Positions 8,170 to 15,733 of a DNA stretch of 41,504 nucleotides are shown here, one piece after another. The stretch covers positions 1 through 41,504 of the forward strand of contig JAXHVA010000039.1 in the NCBI GenBank assembly GCA_034189035.1, in the 5' to 3' direction. The translations under genes and the position numbers were made by a program. Source of the stretch: JAUXFK01 sp034189035. Its GTDB lineage: Bacteria; Desulfobacterota; UBA8473. The notes under the pieces were generated by a model. It saw nothing but the letters and a program-made list of their open reading frames with translations, was not told the DNA's origin and made no database searches. Position 1 is the stretch's first letter; every line of letters begins with the position of its first letter.

Positions 8170-9220
8170 CCTTATACCCCCCTTTATAAAAAACATCTAA
8201 AATTATCGGCAAATAATCTGTCCCCTTACGCCATCTAAGGCATGATATCGGTAGATTTAAGGAGAGTTCACGCCAGAAATCGAACACCCTTAATTTATGC
8301 ATGGGCGACATATACATAAAAAAATGCGTAAATGCGTTCATCAAAAGCCTCAATGCATGAAAACGGGGAATCGGCAGCACACGGGTGGTCAACCCTTTTT
8401 CTAAAATAAATACAGCTTTTAGCTGTACCGGTGATTCACACCATTGCCACTTGTGTATATCCCCGCCCGGACGCTGGCGGAAAGGGGTTGGATAGAGTTT
8501 ATAATGATCCCCGTGTTTACGGATGATGATACCATCGTCAGAAAGGACTGCACCTGGAAACGATTGCATTGACAGTGTGGTCTTTCCCCCCCCGGAAGGA
8601 GCAAGAAAAAGGCAGCCGTACCCATTATAGTTCACCCCTGTACCATGGACGAACAGCCCCCCACGTAAAGCCAGGTTCATTGAAATAAGTACTATTACTG
8701 CATTTATTACAGTAAAATTCATTATTACTGTACAATGGCTATCCGGGCCTTTTCTTTTTAAGGAGAGTCCCTCATCGAGTAACAATAACGCATTGTTTTT
8801 ATGATGAGAGATAAACAGGAAACCCGAGTCCAATGGAACAAATGATATATTGTCATCTCGAATAAGGATTTTTTTCATCAGGCAGTTCGCTGCTGGGTCG
8901 GACAATAGCGACTCTATATGCCCTAATCTCTCTTTAAGCTGTGTTTGCGTATCTTTCAAAAACGCAGTTTGAACCGTCTTTGAAAGGGAGCTGTTTATAA
9001 TATTCGAATCCGTGTTATTTTTTTTGTCATTAATATTCTTATCCGGTTTCAATATATTCAGCCTTAAATCCGCAGGACCGTTAAACGAGAAATCTTTTAT
9101 TCTTGCCTTTATTATACCGAGTTCCTTATGAATCTCAAAAGGGGCATAAAGACCGATAGGCACACCGCCGATGCAACACTGAGCTAACTCCTCTAATTTG
9201 ATATCGTTTCTATTTTTCAT
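8126..9220 (-). CDS. HPr kinase-like protein of a RiPP locus (ScmC-like)
   Basis: The C-terminal half has the HPr kinase core: FVHGTGV (residues 190-196), a P-loop APSGGGKTT (207-215) and VLSDDG (225-230) as the acidic metal site. The N-terminal 160 residues are poorly conserved in appearance and include a long Asn/Lys-rich stretch (about 58-80). True HPr kinases regulate sugar uptake, but P-loop relatives without a PTS context occur in SynChlorMet-type cassettes (ScmC) and in paeninodin-type lasso clusters, where one phosphorylates a peptide Ser. Here it lies between the radical SAM maturase and the precursor, so the peptide is the likeliest substrate (inference). Its 3' end overlaps the precursor start by 44 bases in another frame. 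Confidence 0.75.
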   Translation of the reverse strand: MKNRNDIKLEELAQCCIGGVPIGLYAPFEIHKELGIIKARIKDFSFNGPADLRLNILKPDKNINDKKNNTDSNIINSSLSKTVQTAFLKDTQTQLKERLGHIESLLSDPAANCLMKKILIRDDNISFVPLDSGFLFISHHKNNALLLLDEGLSLKRKGPDSHCTVIMNFTVINAVIVLISMNLALRGGLFVHGTGVNYNGYGCLFLAPSGGGKTTLSMQSFPGAVLSDDGIIIRKHGDHYKLYPTPFRQRPGGDIHKWQWCESPVQLKAVFILEKGLTTRVLPIPRFHALRLLMNAFTHFFMYMSPMHKLRVFDFWRELSLNLPISCLRWRKGTDYLPIILDVFYKGGYKDENNRERTEMACSI

Positions 9221-9271
9221 CTATCTTCTCAATCTATATTATCGGTTTTTGATTGATAACTTTTAAATAAT

Positions 9272-10387
9272 TCAGCAGATATCACCAGGTTTTCCCTGAG
9301 ACATATTCAGGCGGCTTTGAGGGAAGAGGCCTTCTTCATAGGCTTTTTGACAAATCCAAAAAGGGGCCATCAAGTCGCCTGTCATATTATACGCAGATGC
9401 GCGGCATTCTCCTAAACATACAGCCTTAAAAATACAGTATGAACAGATCCCTTTGAGTTTACTCGGCAGCCTTTTACGCAGTTCAAGGAGCAATGGGGCA
9501 TTTTGCCAGAGATCATCAATCCTATCACTAAATATGTTTCCGATAATTGCCGATTGCTCGATATTGCCGATGCCACAGAATGAAATATATCCGTTGGGCA
9601 ATAGACCCAATATATGAAATATCCGACACAGCGAGTATTTCTTATCTATTATCTCTGATAGCGGTTTAAAGGCCAGGGGCAAAGAAAAATGTATGTCCCC
9701 TGAAAAATCCTGCCTCCGACCTTTCTTCAACTCGTCAGAGATATCAAGCAATTCGCAGATCGAGAGATACCCCTCTTTATCTATAAAATCCTGCCCCCGA
9801 CCAATAGGCTGAATCGGGTTGATCTTTACAGATTTTACCTTAAAATCATCTGCAATCCGAAGCAGTTCATCGAGTTCATCCATATTTTCTCTATACAGAC
9901 ACATGATAATCTGAACAGGGATCTCGAATTGAGCTAAGAGCTCAAGTGCTGATATGGTAAGATTATAAGCACCGTCAACCCCTCGAAATCTATCATGAGT
10001 GAGTGGTGTGGTACCGTCAAGACTCACGGAAAGCTCAAGCCGGTTAAGAGCCTTTAATCGTTTGATCTGGATCTTATCGAGCAAGGTGCCGTTTGTTTCT
10101 ATTATAATAGAGAGGTCGTTTTTATTTGTGATATCGAGATAGTCCCATACCTCTGGATGAAGGAAGGGTTCGCCGCCTGTGAATTTGACACATTTCAGTC
10201 CCAGCCCCTTGGCAGTGTTTAGTATATCTGCATACTTCAAAGAGGAAATATCTTCGTGCTCTTCTATGACTTTATTATCTGATCCTTTTGGCTCTGATCG
10301 TTGCCAGCAATGACTGCACTTTAGATTACAGGCCTTTGTGACGTGAAAAATCAGTGTGTGAAGCGAAAATGGTAGAATTTTGTTCAA
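9272..10387 (-). CDS. Radical SAM/SPASM peptide maturase
   Basis: The N-terminal motif CNLKCSHC (C20, C24, C27) is the CX3CX2C ligand set of the SAM-binding [4Fe-4S] cluster; FTGGEPFLHPE follows as the GGE motif. The C-terminus has Cys-rich SPASM-type elements: CGIGNIE, then C-S-Y-C, then C-L-G-E-C, and a last Cys in PFWICQ, enough for auxiliary clusters. Enzymes of this type form thioether, ether or C-C links in ribosomal peptides. The 371-residue length is normal. The start is a TTG behind AAAGGGGGC. It follows the PqqD-like gene by 24 bp and precedes the kinase-like gene by 51 bp, so the operon order is recognition, maturase, kinase-like, precursor. Confidence 0.9.
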   Translation of the reverse strand: MNKILPFSLHTLIFHVTKACNLKCSHCWQRSEPKGSDNKVIEEHEDISSLKYADILNTAKGLGLKCVKFTGGEPFLHPEVWDYLDITNKNDLSIIIETNGTLLDKIQIKRLKALNRLELSVSLDGTTPLTHDRFRGVDGAYNLTISALELLAQFEIPVQIIMCLYRENMDELDELLRIADDFKVKSVKINPIQPIGRGQDFIDKEGYLSICELLDISDELKKGRRQDFSGDIHFSLPLAFKPLSEIIDKKYSLCRIFHILGLLPNGYISFCGIGNIEQSAIIGNIFSDRIDDLWQNAPLLLELRKRLPSKLKGICSYCIFKAVCLGECRASAYNMTGDLMAPFWICQKAYEEGLFPQSRLNMSQGKPGDIC

Positions 10388-10411
10388 TTGGCTGCCCCCT
10401 TTGAAAGAGAG

Positions 10412-10714
10412 TTATGGCAATTCCGCTTCAGGAAGCTGATAACCCACATATCCGATATCGAATAGTTCCTTAAGAAAGGATAAGAGATCGCCGTGAATCT
10501 TCTCACGATCTATATCCGGATACTGTTTTGCGATTTTGGTCTCGATATTATCGATCGCATTCACTCCGTCACAGAGATCCCAGATCATAATTCCCATAGG
10601 GTTTAAACACTTGAGTTCTCCATTTTCAGGGTTGAACAGAAAGGCCCCATTATCCTCCTCTCTGAAAACGATCTCAGGATTTTTCAGTAACGGCGATCTC
10701 ACAGCCAGTGGCAT
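10412..10714 (-). CDS. PqqD-like RiPP recognition protein (RRE, ScmD-like)
   Basis: A 100-residue PqqD-family protein: a three-strand start (SPLLKNPEIVFREEDNGAFLFN), then the family-typical L-N-P-M-G-I-M-I-W-D-L-C-D-G, helices with I-D-N-I-E-T-K-I-A and a closing L-S-F-L-K-E-L-F-D-I-G-Y. PqqD proteins bind the leader peptide and dock it onto the radical SAM partner, which is the next gene here. The start is well supported by GGAGG seven bases upstream. It is the first gene of the minus-strand operon; the promoter should lie in 10715-10874 but no strong -35/-10 pair stands out there, and read-through from the DUF3147 gene upstream is possible. Confidence 0.88.
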   Translation of the reverse strand: MPLAVRSPLLKNPEIVFREEDNGAFLFNPENGELKCLNPMGIMIWDLCDGVNAIDNIETKIAKQYPDIDREKIHGDLLSFLKELFDIGYVGYQLPEAELP

Positions 10715-10874
10715 ATTTTATTCCTCCATGCATGTCTTCAAATAGACAAATAAATGAATTGATCTTATTGATTATTGACTTCTCTCTACAAAAAAAACGG
10801 TACCAGCAAAGAGGACCATATGATAATCATTTTTTTTACCCAGATGTCTTTCTTTATGAAGACATGAATCAGCA

Positions 10875-11207
10875 TTACCTCAAAAGCCATTGATGGATGA
10901 AAGCTCCTATCAACCAAACTACAAAACTCGATGAAAGGACAAGCGGAAGCGAGAGATGTTTGCTGAAACACAGAAACGCAACGAGAAAGAAAAGGATACT
11001 TGGAAAGATTCCCCACAATGCCCCTTTTGTGTAACCTATGATTAAGTCGTAATCCCCTCGATTGTCTGCATACAACCATATCAAGACAATCAATCCGGTA
11101 AGCGGCATGGTTGCTATGAGACCTGCGAGAGACGGGAATTTCTTTCCTACCTGTGTGCAAAGGATAATGACGGCCACAGCGATTGATAGCTTTATAAGAA
11201 AATGCAT
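10875..11207 (-). CDS. DUF3147 family membrane protein
   Basis: A 110-residue hydrophobic protein with four likely membrane helices. The pattern K-F-P-S-L-A-G-L-I-A-T-M-P-L-T-G, followed by IWLYADN and a GALWGIFPSILFF helix, matches the DUF3147/GlpM-like family of small inner-membrane proteins of unclear function. It is divergent from lexA and 160 bp upstream of the PqqD-like gene on the same strand. The ribosome site is weak. No link to the peptide locus is evident beyond position. Confidence 0.7.
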   Translation of the reverse strand: MHFLIKLSIAVAVIILCTQVGKKFPSLAGLIATMPLTGLIVLIWLYADNRGDYDLIIGYTKGALWGIFPSILFFLVAFLCFSKHLSLPLVLSSSFVVWLIGAFIHQWLLR

Positions 11208-11339
11208 ATCGGATTTTCACCATTGTTAAATAAGCATAAAAACAAGCAGTTAGATAGATTATACTTCAAGTATCGGATAAAATCCAGTTTTTTTCTATTA
11301 CTTTCATCTCTTCCCCCCCCCACAGGCCGTAAAATTTTC

Positions 11340-11368
11340 TTGACAACTGAACAAATGTCTGGTATTTA
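11340..11368 (+). promoter_or_regulatory. lexA promoter with a candidate LexA operator
   Basis: TTGACA (11340-11345), a 17-base spacer and TATTTA (11363-11368) form a good sigma-70-type promoter 19 bases before the lexA ATG. Inside the spacer, 11349-11360 reads GAACAAATGTCT, close to the GAAC-N4-GTTC operator used by Gram-positive-type LexA proteins, although the right half is imperfect. An operator between -35 and -10 fits autorepression. That LexA binds this particular sequence is inference; operators vary widely among delta-proteobacteria. Confidence 0.5.
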
Positions 11369-11387
11369 TTGATTTCAGGTGATAGAT

Positions 11388-12068
11388 ATGAAGAAAGACT
11401 TAACTGCCAGGCAAAGAGAGATTCTTCAATACATTCTGACCACCATTAAAGAGAGCGGCTACCCCCCTTCCATTCGGGAGATAGGTAAGGCGATGGGGAT
11501 CAAAAGCCTGGGCGGGGTTACCTGCCATCTCAATGCCCTGGAGAAGAAGGGGCATATAAAGAGGGGGGCAAGCCACCGAGGCATACGGGTTCTGCTTGCA
11601 GGTAAAACGATAACAGAAGGAAACACAGAAATAGTAAGGCTTCCCCTTTTAGGAAGGATAGCAGCGGGGGAGCCCATCCTGGCCGAGCAGAATATTGAAG
11701 ACTGGATACCCCTGCCCAAATTCCTGGTCAGGGGGAACCGTGATCTCTTTCTTTTGCGGGTGAGGGGGGACAGCATGAAGGAAGACCATATCTTAGATGG
11801 GGATCTAATCGTTGTAAGGCATCAGATGGATGCGGAAAACGGGGAAATCATAGTAGCAGTTATAGACGGAGAGGCAACGGTTAAAAGATTCTATAGACAG
11901 GGAGACCATGTTAGGTTGCAACCAGCCAATCCGGGTTTCAGGCCCATCGTCGTTAAAGGGGATTTCCAGGTCTGCGGAAAGGTAATAGGGCTCTTTCGGT
12001 CCCAGCCCGGCAGGGTCTTGTCTTTCAGGCATGGGATCAATGCCTTGCCCGAGCTGACAGATGAGTAG
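11388..12068 (+). CDS. lexA: SOS repressor LexA
   Basis: Transcriptional repressor of the DNA-damage response that cleaves itself when RecA filaments form. The N-terminus has the LexA winged helix (L-T-A-R-Q-R-E-I-L, PPSIREIGKAMG). The C-terminal S24 domain has the Ala-Gly cleavage site in RIAAGEP (A93-G94), the catalytic Ser in RGDSM (S129) and the Lys in ATVKRF (K166). I chose the ATG at 11388 because AGGTGAT precedes it well; a GTG three codons earlier lacks a site. At 226 residues it is slightly longer than E. coli LexA. Downstream xth, a small protein, dinB and a DUF72 gene run in the same direction and form a repair group. Confidence 0.95.
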   Translation: MKKDLTARQREILQYILTTIKESGYPPSIREIGKAMGIKSLGGVTCHLNALEKKGHIKRGASHRGIRVLLAGKTITEGNTEIVRLPLLGRIAAGEPILAEQNIEDWIPLPKFLVRGNRDLFLLRVRGDSMKEDHILDGDLIVVRHQMDAENGEIIVAVIDGEATVKRFYRQGDHVRLQPANPGFRPIVVKGDFQVCGKVIGLFRSQPGRVLSFRHGINALPELTDE

Positions 12069-12092
12069 GAAAGAACAAAACGGATCCTCTGC

Positions 12093-12360
12093 ATCATTTT
12101 AGCGCTATGAAATAGAAAACTATCATCAAGCTTCAACGATGGCCAGATTTTTAATGCGTCTATTGTCTGAGCGTATTAGTGAGTGTTAAGAAAGAACAGG
12201 GGATAATTTCACATTAAATGTCTTAAATAGTTAATAATGGAGCTACTGAATTGAATGATGATATACTCCTCTTTCTTTACGTTCACTTGGATGGGAGTTT
12301 TACACGGATTAAAATTTGACCATCGTTGAAGCGACGCTTTTCAAAAAGCTAAACTGTTAC
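12093..12360. repeat. Fold-back intergenic repeat, copy A (long loop)
   Basis: Outer ends are ATTTTAGCGCTATGAA at the left and AAGCTAAACTGTTAC (12346-12360) at the right. Inner arms are 12130-12155 (GCTTCAACGATGG-CCAGATTT) and 12308-12332, which is nearly its reverse complement. About 150 bases are inserted in the loop relative to copies B and C; the loop core GTTTTACACGGATT is retained beside the right arm. The element fills most of the 384-base gap between lexA and xth, so any xth promoter lies within or just after it. Confidence 0.7.
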
Positions 12361-12452
12361 TTTCCTGGAAAGTATATGAAGAACCATTGAGTTTATTTTT
12401 GCAATGTAATAGCAGAAACTTTAACGAATCACGTCCAAAAAAGGATTGAAGG

Positions 12453-13244
12453 ATGGGTACAAAAACAATGAAGATAGTCTCATGGAATGTCAACGGATTA
12501 AGGGCCGTACTGCAAAAGGGGTTCCTAAATTCCTTTTTGAAGATGGATGCCGACGTGTTTGCAATTCAGGAAACAAAACTTCAAGAGGCCCAGCTCACAA
12601 AAGAGATAAAAGAGATCAACGGTTATGAATCGTACTATTCACATTCGACTGTAAAGAAGGGGTATAGTGGGGTGGCTGTCTATACTAGGGTAAAGCCCAA
12701 AACAGCCAAGTACGGGATAGACATTCTCCGTTTCGATCATGAGGGCCGGATCATTGAGATGGATTTTGGGGATTTCCTCTTCTTTAATATATACTTCCCT
12801 AATGGGCAGACCAGTGAGGAGCGTCTCCAGTACAAGCTCGATTTTTACAGGGAATTCTTTAAATATGCGGACAAGTACAAAGAAAGCGGCAGAAGCATTG
12901 TGATTGCCGGGGATTTCAATACCGCCCATAATGAGATCGACCTCAAGAACCCCACTCCAAACGCAAAACGCTCCGGCTTTTTGAGGATTGAGAGGGACCG
13001 GATCGATTCAATCATTGAAAACGGCTATGTGGATACGTTTCGGCATCTCTACCCGGACACGGTTAAATATTCGTGGTGGAGCTACAGGTTCAAGGCCAGG
13101 GAAAAGAATGTGGGGTGGCGGATTGATTACTTTTTTGTGACAAGGGATATGATCGACAATGGTTGGATCACAGAAGCCTTTATCGACAATAGCGTCTCTG
13201 GCTCAGATCATTGTCCGATCGGGATAATGGTCAGAAAACCATAA
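12453..13244 (+). CDS. xth: Exodeoxyribonuclease III (AP endonuclease)
   Basis: Repairs abasic sites by incising DNA 5' to the lesion and has 3'-5' exonuclease activity. The EEP-fold motifs are in order: S-W-N-V-N-G-L-R-A near the start, A-I-Q-E-T-K-L (metal-binding Glu), Y-S-G-V-A-V-Y, I-A-G-D-F-N-T-A, W-R-I-D-Y-F-F and G-S-D-H-C-P-I (catalytic Asp-His) at the end. The 263-residue length is usual. An AAGGATTGAAGG stretch precedes the ATG. An 8-bp gap separates it from the next small gene, whose AAGGAG overlaps the xth stop. Confidence 0.95.
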   Translation: MGTKTMKIVSWNVNGLRAVLQKGFLNSFLKMDADVFAIQETKLQEAQLTKEIKEINGYESYYSHSTVKKGYSGVAVYTRVKPKTAKYGIDILRFDHEGRIIEMDFGDFLFFNIYFPNGQTSEERLQYKLDFYREFFKYADKYKESGRSIVIAGDFNTAHNEIDLKNPTPNAKRSGFLRIERDRIDSIIENGYVDTFRHLYPDTVKYSWWSYRFKAREKNVGWRIDYFFVTRDMIDNGWITEAFIDNSVSGSDHCPIGIMVRKP

Positions 13245-13254
13245 GGAGTTCTTC

Positions 13255-13500
13255 ATGGAAACTCACCTAAAGGAGAAGATCAAGGTAGGGGTAATCTATG
13301 GGGGCAAAAAGAAGATAATGCCTGTATGGTTTATGTGGAAGGGGACAAAATATCCTGTAAAGGAGATCACCTACTATTGGCAGGACAGCAAGGGAAGGGA
13401 ACCTCTCCACTACTTCTCGGTAAGTGACGGTGATACCCTCTTTAAGCTCTGCTTCAACGGTTATACCCTCGATTGGAGGCTTCTGGGTGCATATCTTTAG
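13255..13500 (+). CDS. Small protein linked to the Y-family polymerase gene
   Basis: An 81-residue basic protein with AAGGAG before its ATG. It is rich in aromatic residues, with P-V-W-F-M-W-K-G-T-K-Y-P-V-K-E-I, then Y-Y-W-Q-D, then H-Y-F-S-V and W-R-L-L-G. This 'W-x-G-x-x-Y-x-V-x-E' layout resembles short proteins found beside DinB or ImuB polymerases, but I cannot name the family with certainty. Its position between xth and dinB, with 10 bp and 25 bp gaps, makes a role in damage tolerance likely (inference). Confidence 0.65.
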   Translation: METHLKEKIKVGVIYGGKKKIMPVWFMWKGTKYPVKEITYYWQDSKGREPLHYFSVSDGDTLFKLCFNGYTLDWRLLGAYL

Positions 13501-13525
13501 GGAACCTCAGGAAGGGACTTCTGGG

Positions 13526-14740
13526 ATGAGGAAAGAGCGGGTCATCATGCATCTCGATATGGATGCCTTCTTTGCCTCTGTGGAACAGCAGGTGAATCCG
13601 AGGCTGAGGGGCAAACCGATCGCTGTGTGTGGTTCCAAGAGGAGGTCTGTGGTAACTGCTGCCTCGTATGAGGCCAGGCCCTATGGGGTTAAGGCAGGAA
13701 TGCCCACAAATCTGGCCAGAAAGGTATGCCCCCAACTCATCCTGGTGGAGACGGATATCCCGAAATATGTGGATACATCCATGAGGATCCTTTCCATATT
13801 CAGAGATTTTACCCCGAAGGTGGAGGTATACTCCATAGATGAGGCCTTTTTAGATATTACAGGCTCCCTTTTGCTCTTTTCAGGGGCTGAAAATATTGCC
13901 GGATTAATAAAAGAAAGGATAAGGGAGGAGCTGGGTCTGACCTGCTCCATAGGTATAGCCCCTAACAAACTCATGGCAAAATTGGCCTCAGAGATGAAAA
14001 AACCCGACGGCCTGATGGTGATCACCTCGGAAGACATCCCCATTATATTAAAGCGACTTCCTGTTAAAGAGATGCCGGGCATAGGAGAAAAACTGGCCTG
14101 TCACCTGGCCTCTATGGGTATACAGACCTGTAAAGAACTGGGGGTAACGCCTGTTTCCATGCTCACAAGGAGATTCGGTATTATTGGGGAGAGACTCCAC
14201 AAGATGGGACAGGGAATAGACGACTCCCCTGTAGTTCCTCCAGAGGAATCACCGGACATAAAGTCAGTGGGACACAGCATGACCCTGGATCAGGATATCT
14301 CCGGCAGAGAAGAGATCAAGAAGTATATCCTCCAACTCTCGGATATGGTGGGAAGAAGGTTGAGAAAAAACGGGTATAGGGGGAGGACAGTGACCCTCAC
14401 CTTGAGGTTCATGGACTTTCATACCCTTTCGAAACAGTTCACAATCAAAACATACATCAATGAAAGCCAGGAAATATGCCGTACAGCTTGTCTCATCCTC
14501 CACTCCATAAGACTCAGACAGCCGGTGAGACTTGTCGGGGTAAGAGTTTCCAACCTCTTTAAGGACTGTAAACAGCTCTCCTTATTCCCTCAGTATAGAA
14601 AAAGAGGAGAAATCCTTGCTGTCATGGACCGGGTAAATGACCGTTATGGAGAGTTTGCCTTGACCTTTGCTGCGCTGTTGAATCATCTGAGGTATCCAAG
14701 GGTGATCTCCCCCTACCTGGAGACCGGAGAGGAACAATGA
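13526..14740 (+). CDS. dinB: DNA polymerase IV (Y-family, DinB)
   Basis: Translesion polymerase. M-H-L-D-M-D-A-F-F-A-S-V-E is the first metal motif and Y-S-I-D-E-A-F-L-D-I-T-G the second; PGIGEKLA is the helix-hairpin-helix and the little-finger domain follows after about residue 240. The open frame extends 34 codons upstream, overlapping the previous gene, but the family N-terminus and an AAGG-type site favour ATG 13526, giving 404 residues. It is the fourth gene of the lexA group and overlaps the DUF72 gene by 4 bases. Induction on DNA damage is expected from context. Confidence 0.93.
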   Translation: MRKERVIMHLDMDAFFASVEQQVNPRLRGKPIAVCGSKRRSVVTAASYEARPYGVKAGMPTNLARKVCPQLILVETDIPKYVDTSMRILSIFRDFTPKVEVYSIDEAFLDITGSLLLFSGAENIAGLIKERIREELGLTCSIGIAPNKLMAKLASEMKKPDGLMVITSEDIPIILKRLPVKEMPGIGEKLACHLASMGIQTCKELGVTPVSMLTRRFGIIGERLHKMGQGIDDSPVVPPEESPDIKSVGHSMTLDQDISGREEIKKYILQLSDMVGRRLRKNGYRGRTVTLTLRFMDFHTLSKQFTIKTYINESQEICRTACLILHSIRLRQPVRLVGVRVSNLFKDCKQLSLFPQYRKRGEILAVMDRVNDRYGEFALTFAALLNHLRYPRVISPYLETGEEQ

Positions 14741-15579
14741 TTAAAGTAGGGACATCAGGATTTCAATTTAAAGATTGGAAGGGAAGCGTCTATCCTGCAA
14801 ACATAAAGGACGCTGAGATGCTGACTTTCTATGAAAAGGAGTTAGGTTTTGATTCCTTAGAGGTAAACTACACCTACTACCAGCTCCCTTCGCAAAAGAG
14901 CTCTGCGGGTATGCTAAGAAAGACATCGGATGGGTTTGAATTCGTAGTAAAGTCCCACAGAGAGATGACCCATGAAATCTGGGAGGACAGTACAAGAAAG
15001 AGGTTGAAGGATAACTCCCATATTTTTGTCCGTTTTAAAGAAGGGTTGAAGCCGATCGTCGAATCCGACAAGCTCGGCTGTGTACTTCTTCAGTTTCCCT
15101 CATTTTTCTGGGCGAAAAAATTTAATTTCGATTATATAAAGTCATGTAAGGAGCGGTTGGAGGGGATATCGCTTGTTATTGAGTTTCGGAATAAATCATG
15201 GGCACAAGACAGTACATTTTGTTTCCTCAAAAAGAACAACCTGGGGTTCTGTGTTGTGGATGAACCTCAGCTTCCGAGGCTCATGCCCCTGATTCCCAAA
15301 AGCACCAGCAGCATCGCATATATGAGGCTCCATGGAAGAAATACCAACTGGTTTAATGCCTCAAGAGAGGAACGGTACAATTACTTATATACAAAAAGCG
15401 AACTCACCTCCTTTGTGCAGCAAGTAGAATCCATATCAAAAGAAAAGGCAAAGACCCTTATATTCTTCAACAACTGCCATGGAGGTTTTGCTGTAAAAAA
15501 CGGGTTAATGATGAAGAAGATACTCAGCCTCATTGAGGACTACACACCTCAACAAAGGCAGGTTTTGGAGGCAATTTGA
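14737..15579 (+). CDS. DUF72 family protein (YecE-like)
   Basis: TIM-barrel-like protein of the DUF72/YecE family, of unknown activity. The start IKVGTSGFQFKDWKGS-VYP, the F-x-x-V-E-V-N-Y-T-Y-Y block (here FDSLEVNYTYY), FVVKSHREMTH, C-V-L-L-Q-F-P, V-I-E-F-R-N-K-S-W and YMRLHGRN are characteristic. At 280 residues it is full length. The ATGA overlap with dinB shows translational coupling, so it belongs to the damage-response operon. No enzyme role can be read from the sequence. Confidence 0.88.
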   Translation: MIKVGTSGFQFKDWKGSVYPANIKDAEMLTFYEKELGFDSLEVNYTYYQLPSQKSSAGMLRKTSDGFEFVVKSHREMTHEIWEDSTRKRLKDNSHIFVRFKEGLKPIVESDKLGCVLLQFPSFFWAKKFNFDYIKSCKERLEGISLVIEFRNKSWAQDSTFCFLKKNNLGFCVVDEPQLPRLMPLIPKSTSSIAYMRLHGRNTNWFNASREERYNYLYTKSELTSFVQQVESISKEKAKTLIFFNNCHGGFAVKNGLMMKKILSLIEDYTPQQRQVLEAI

Positions 15580-15606
15580 TTGTCGCTTCTTGCAACTCTT
15601 TGCAAA

Positions 15607-15621
15607 AAGCTAAACTGTTAC
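15607..15621 (+). repeat. Fold-back repeat, right-end fragment
   Basis: AAGCTAAACTGTTAC matches the right end of repeat copy A exactly. The preceding CTTTGCAA resembles the CTTTTCAAA seen there. It lies 28 bases after the DUF72 stop; the palindromic arms are absent. Confidence 0.5.
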
Positions 15622-15733
15622 GAATTCGTGAGAAAGAAAGGGGCAGAGCACTGAGGGTTTATAATGTGACCGCCTTTGCTGAGTTAAGTCAATAGTCATT
15701 TTTTTTAGACAGAAGAAGGAATGAAGTAAAGTA

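Noticed and set aside
2960..10714. Lasso peptide cluster
   Set aside because: Although kinase-like and nucleotidyltransferase genes occur in some lasso clusters, there is no asparagine-synthetase-like cyclase and no B2 transglutaminase-type protease, and the core does not fit a lasso peptide.
13424..13525. Upstream 34-codon extension of DinB
   Set aside because: It overlaps the preceding gene out of frame and does not look like a DinB N-terminus.
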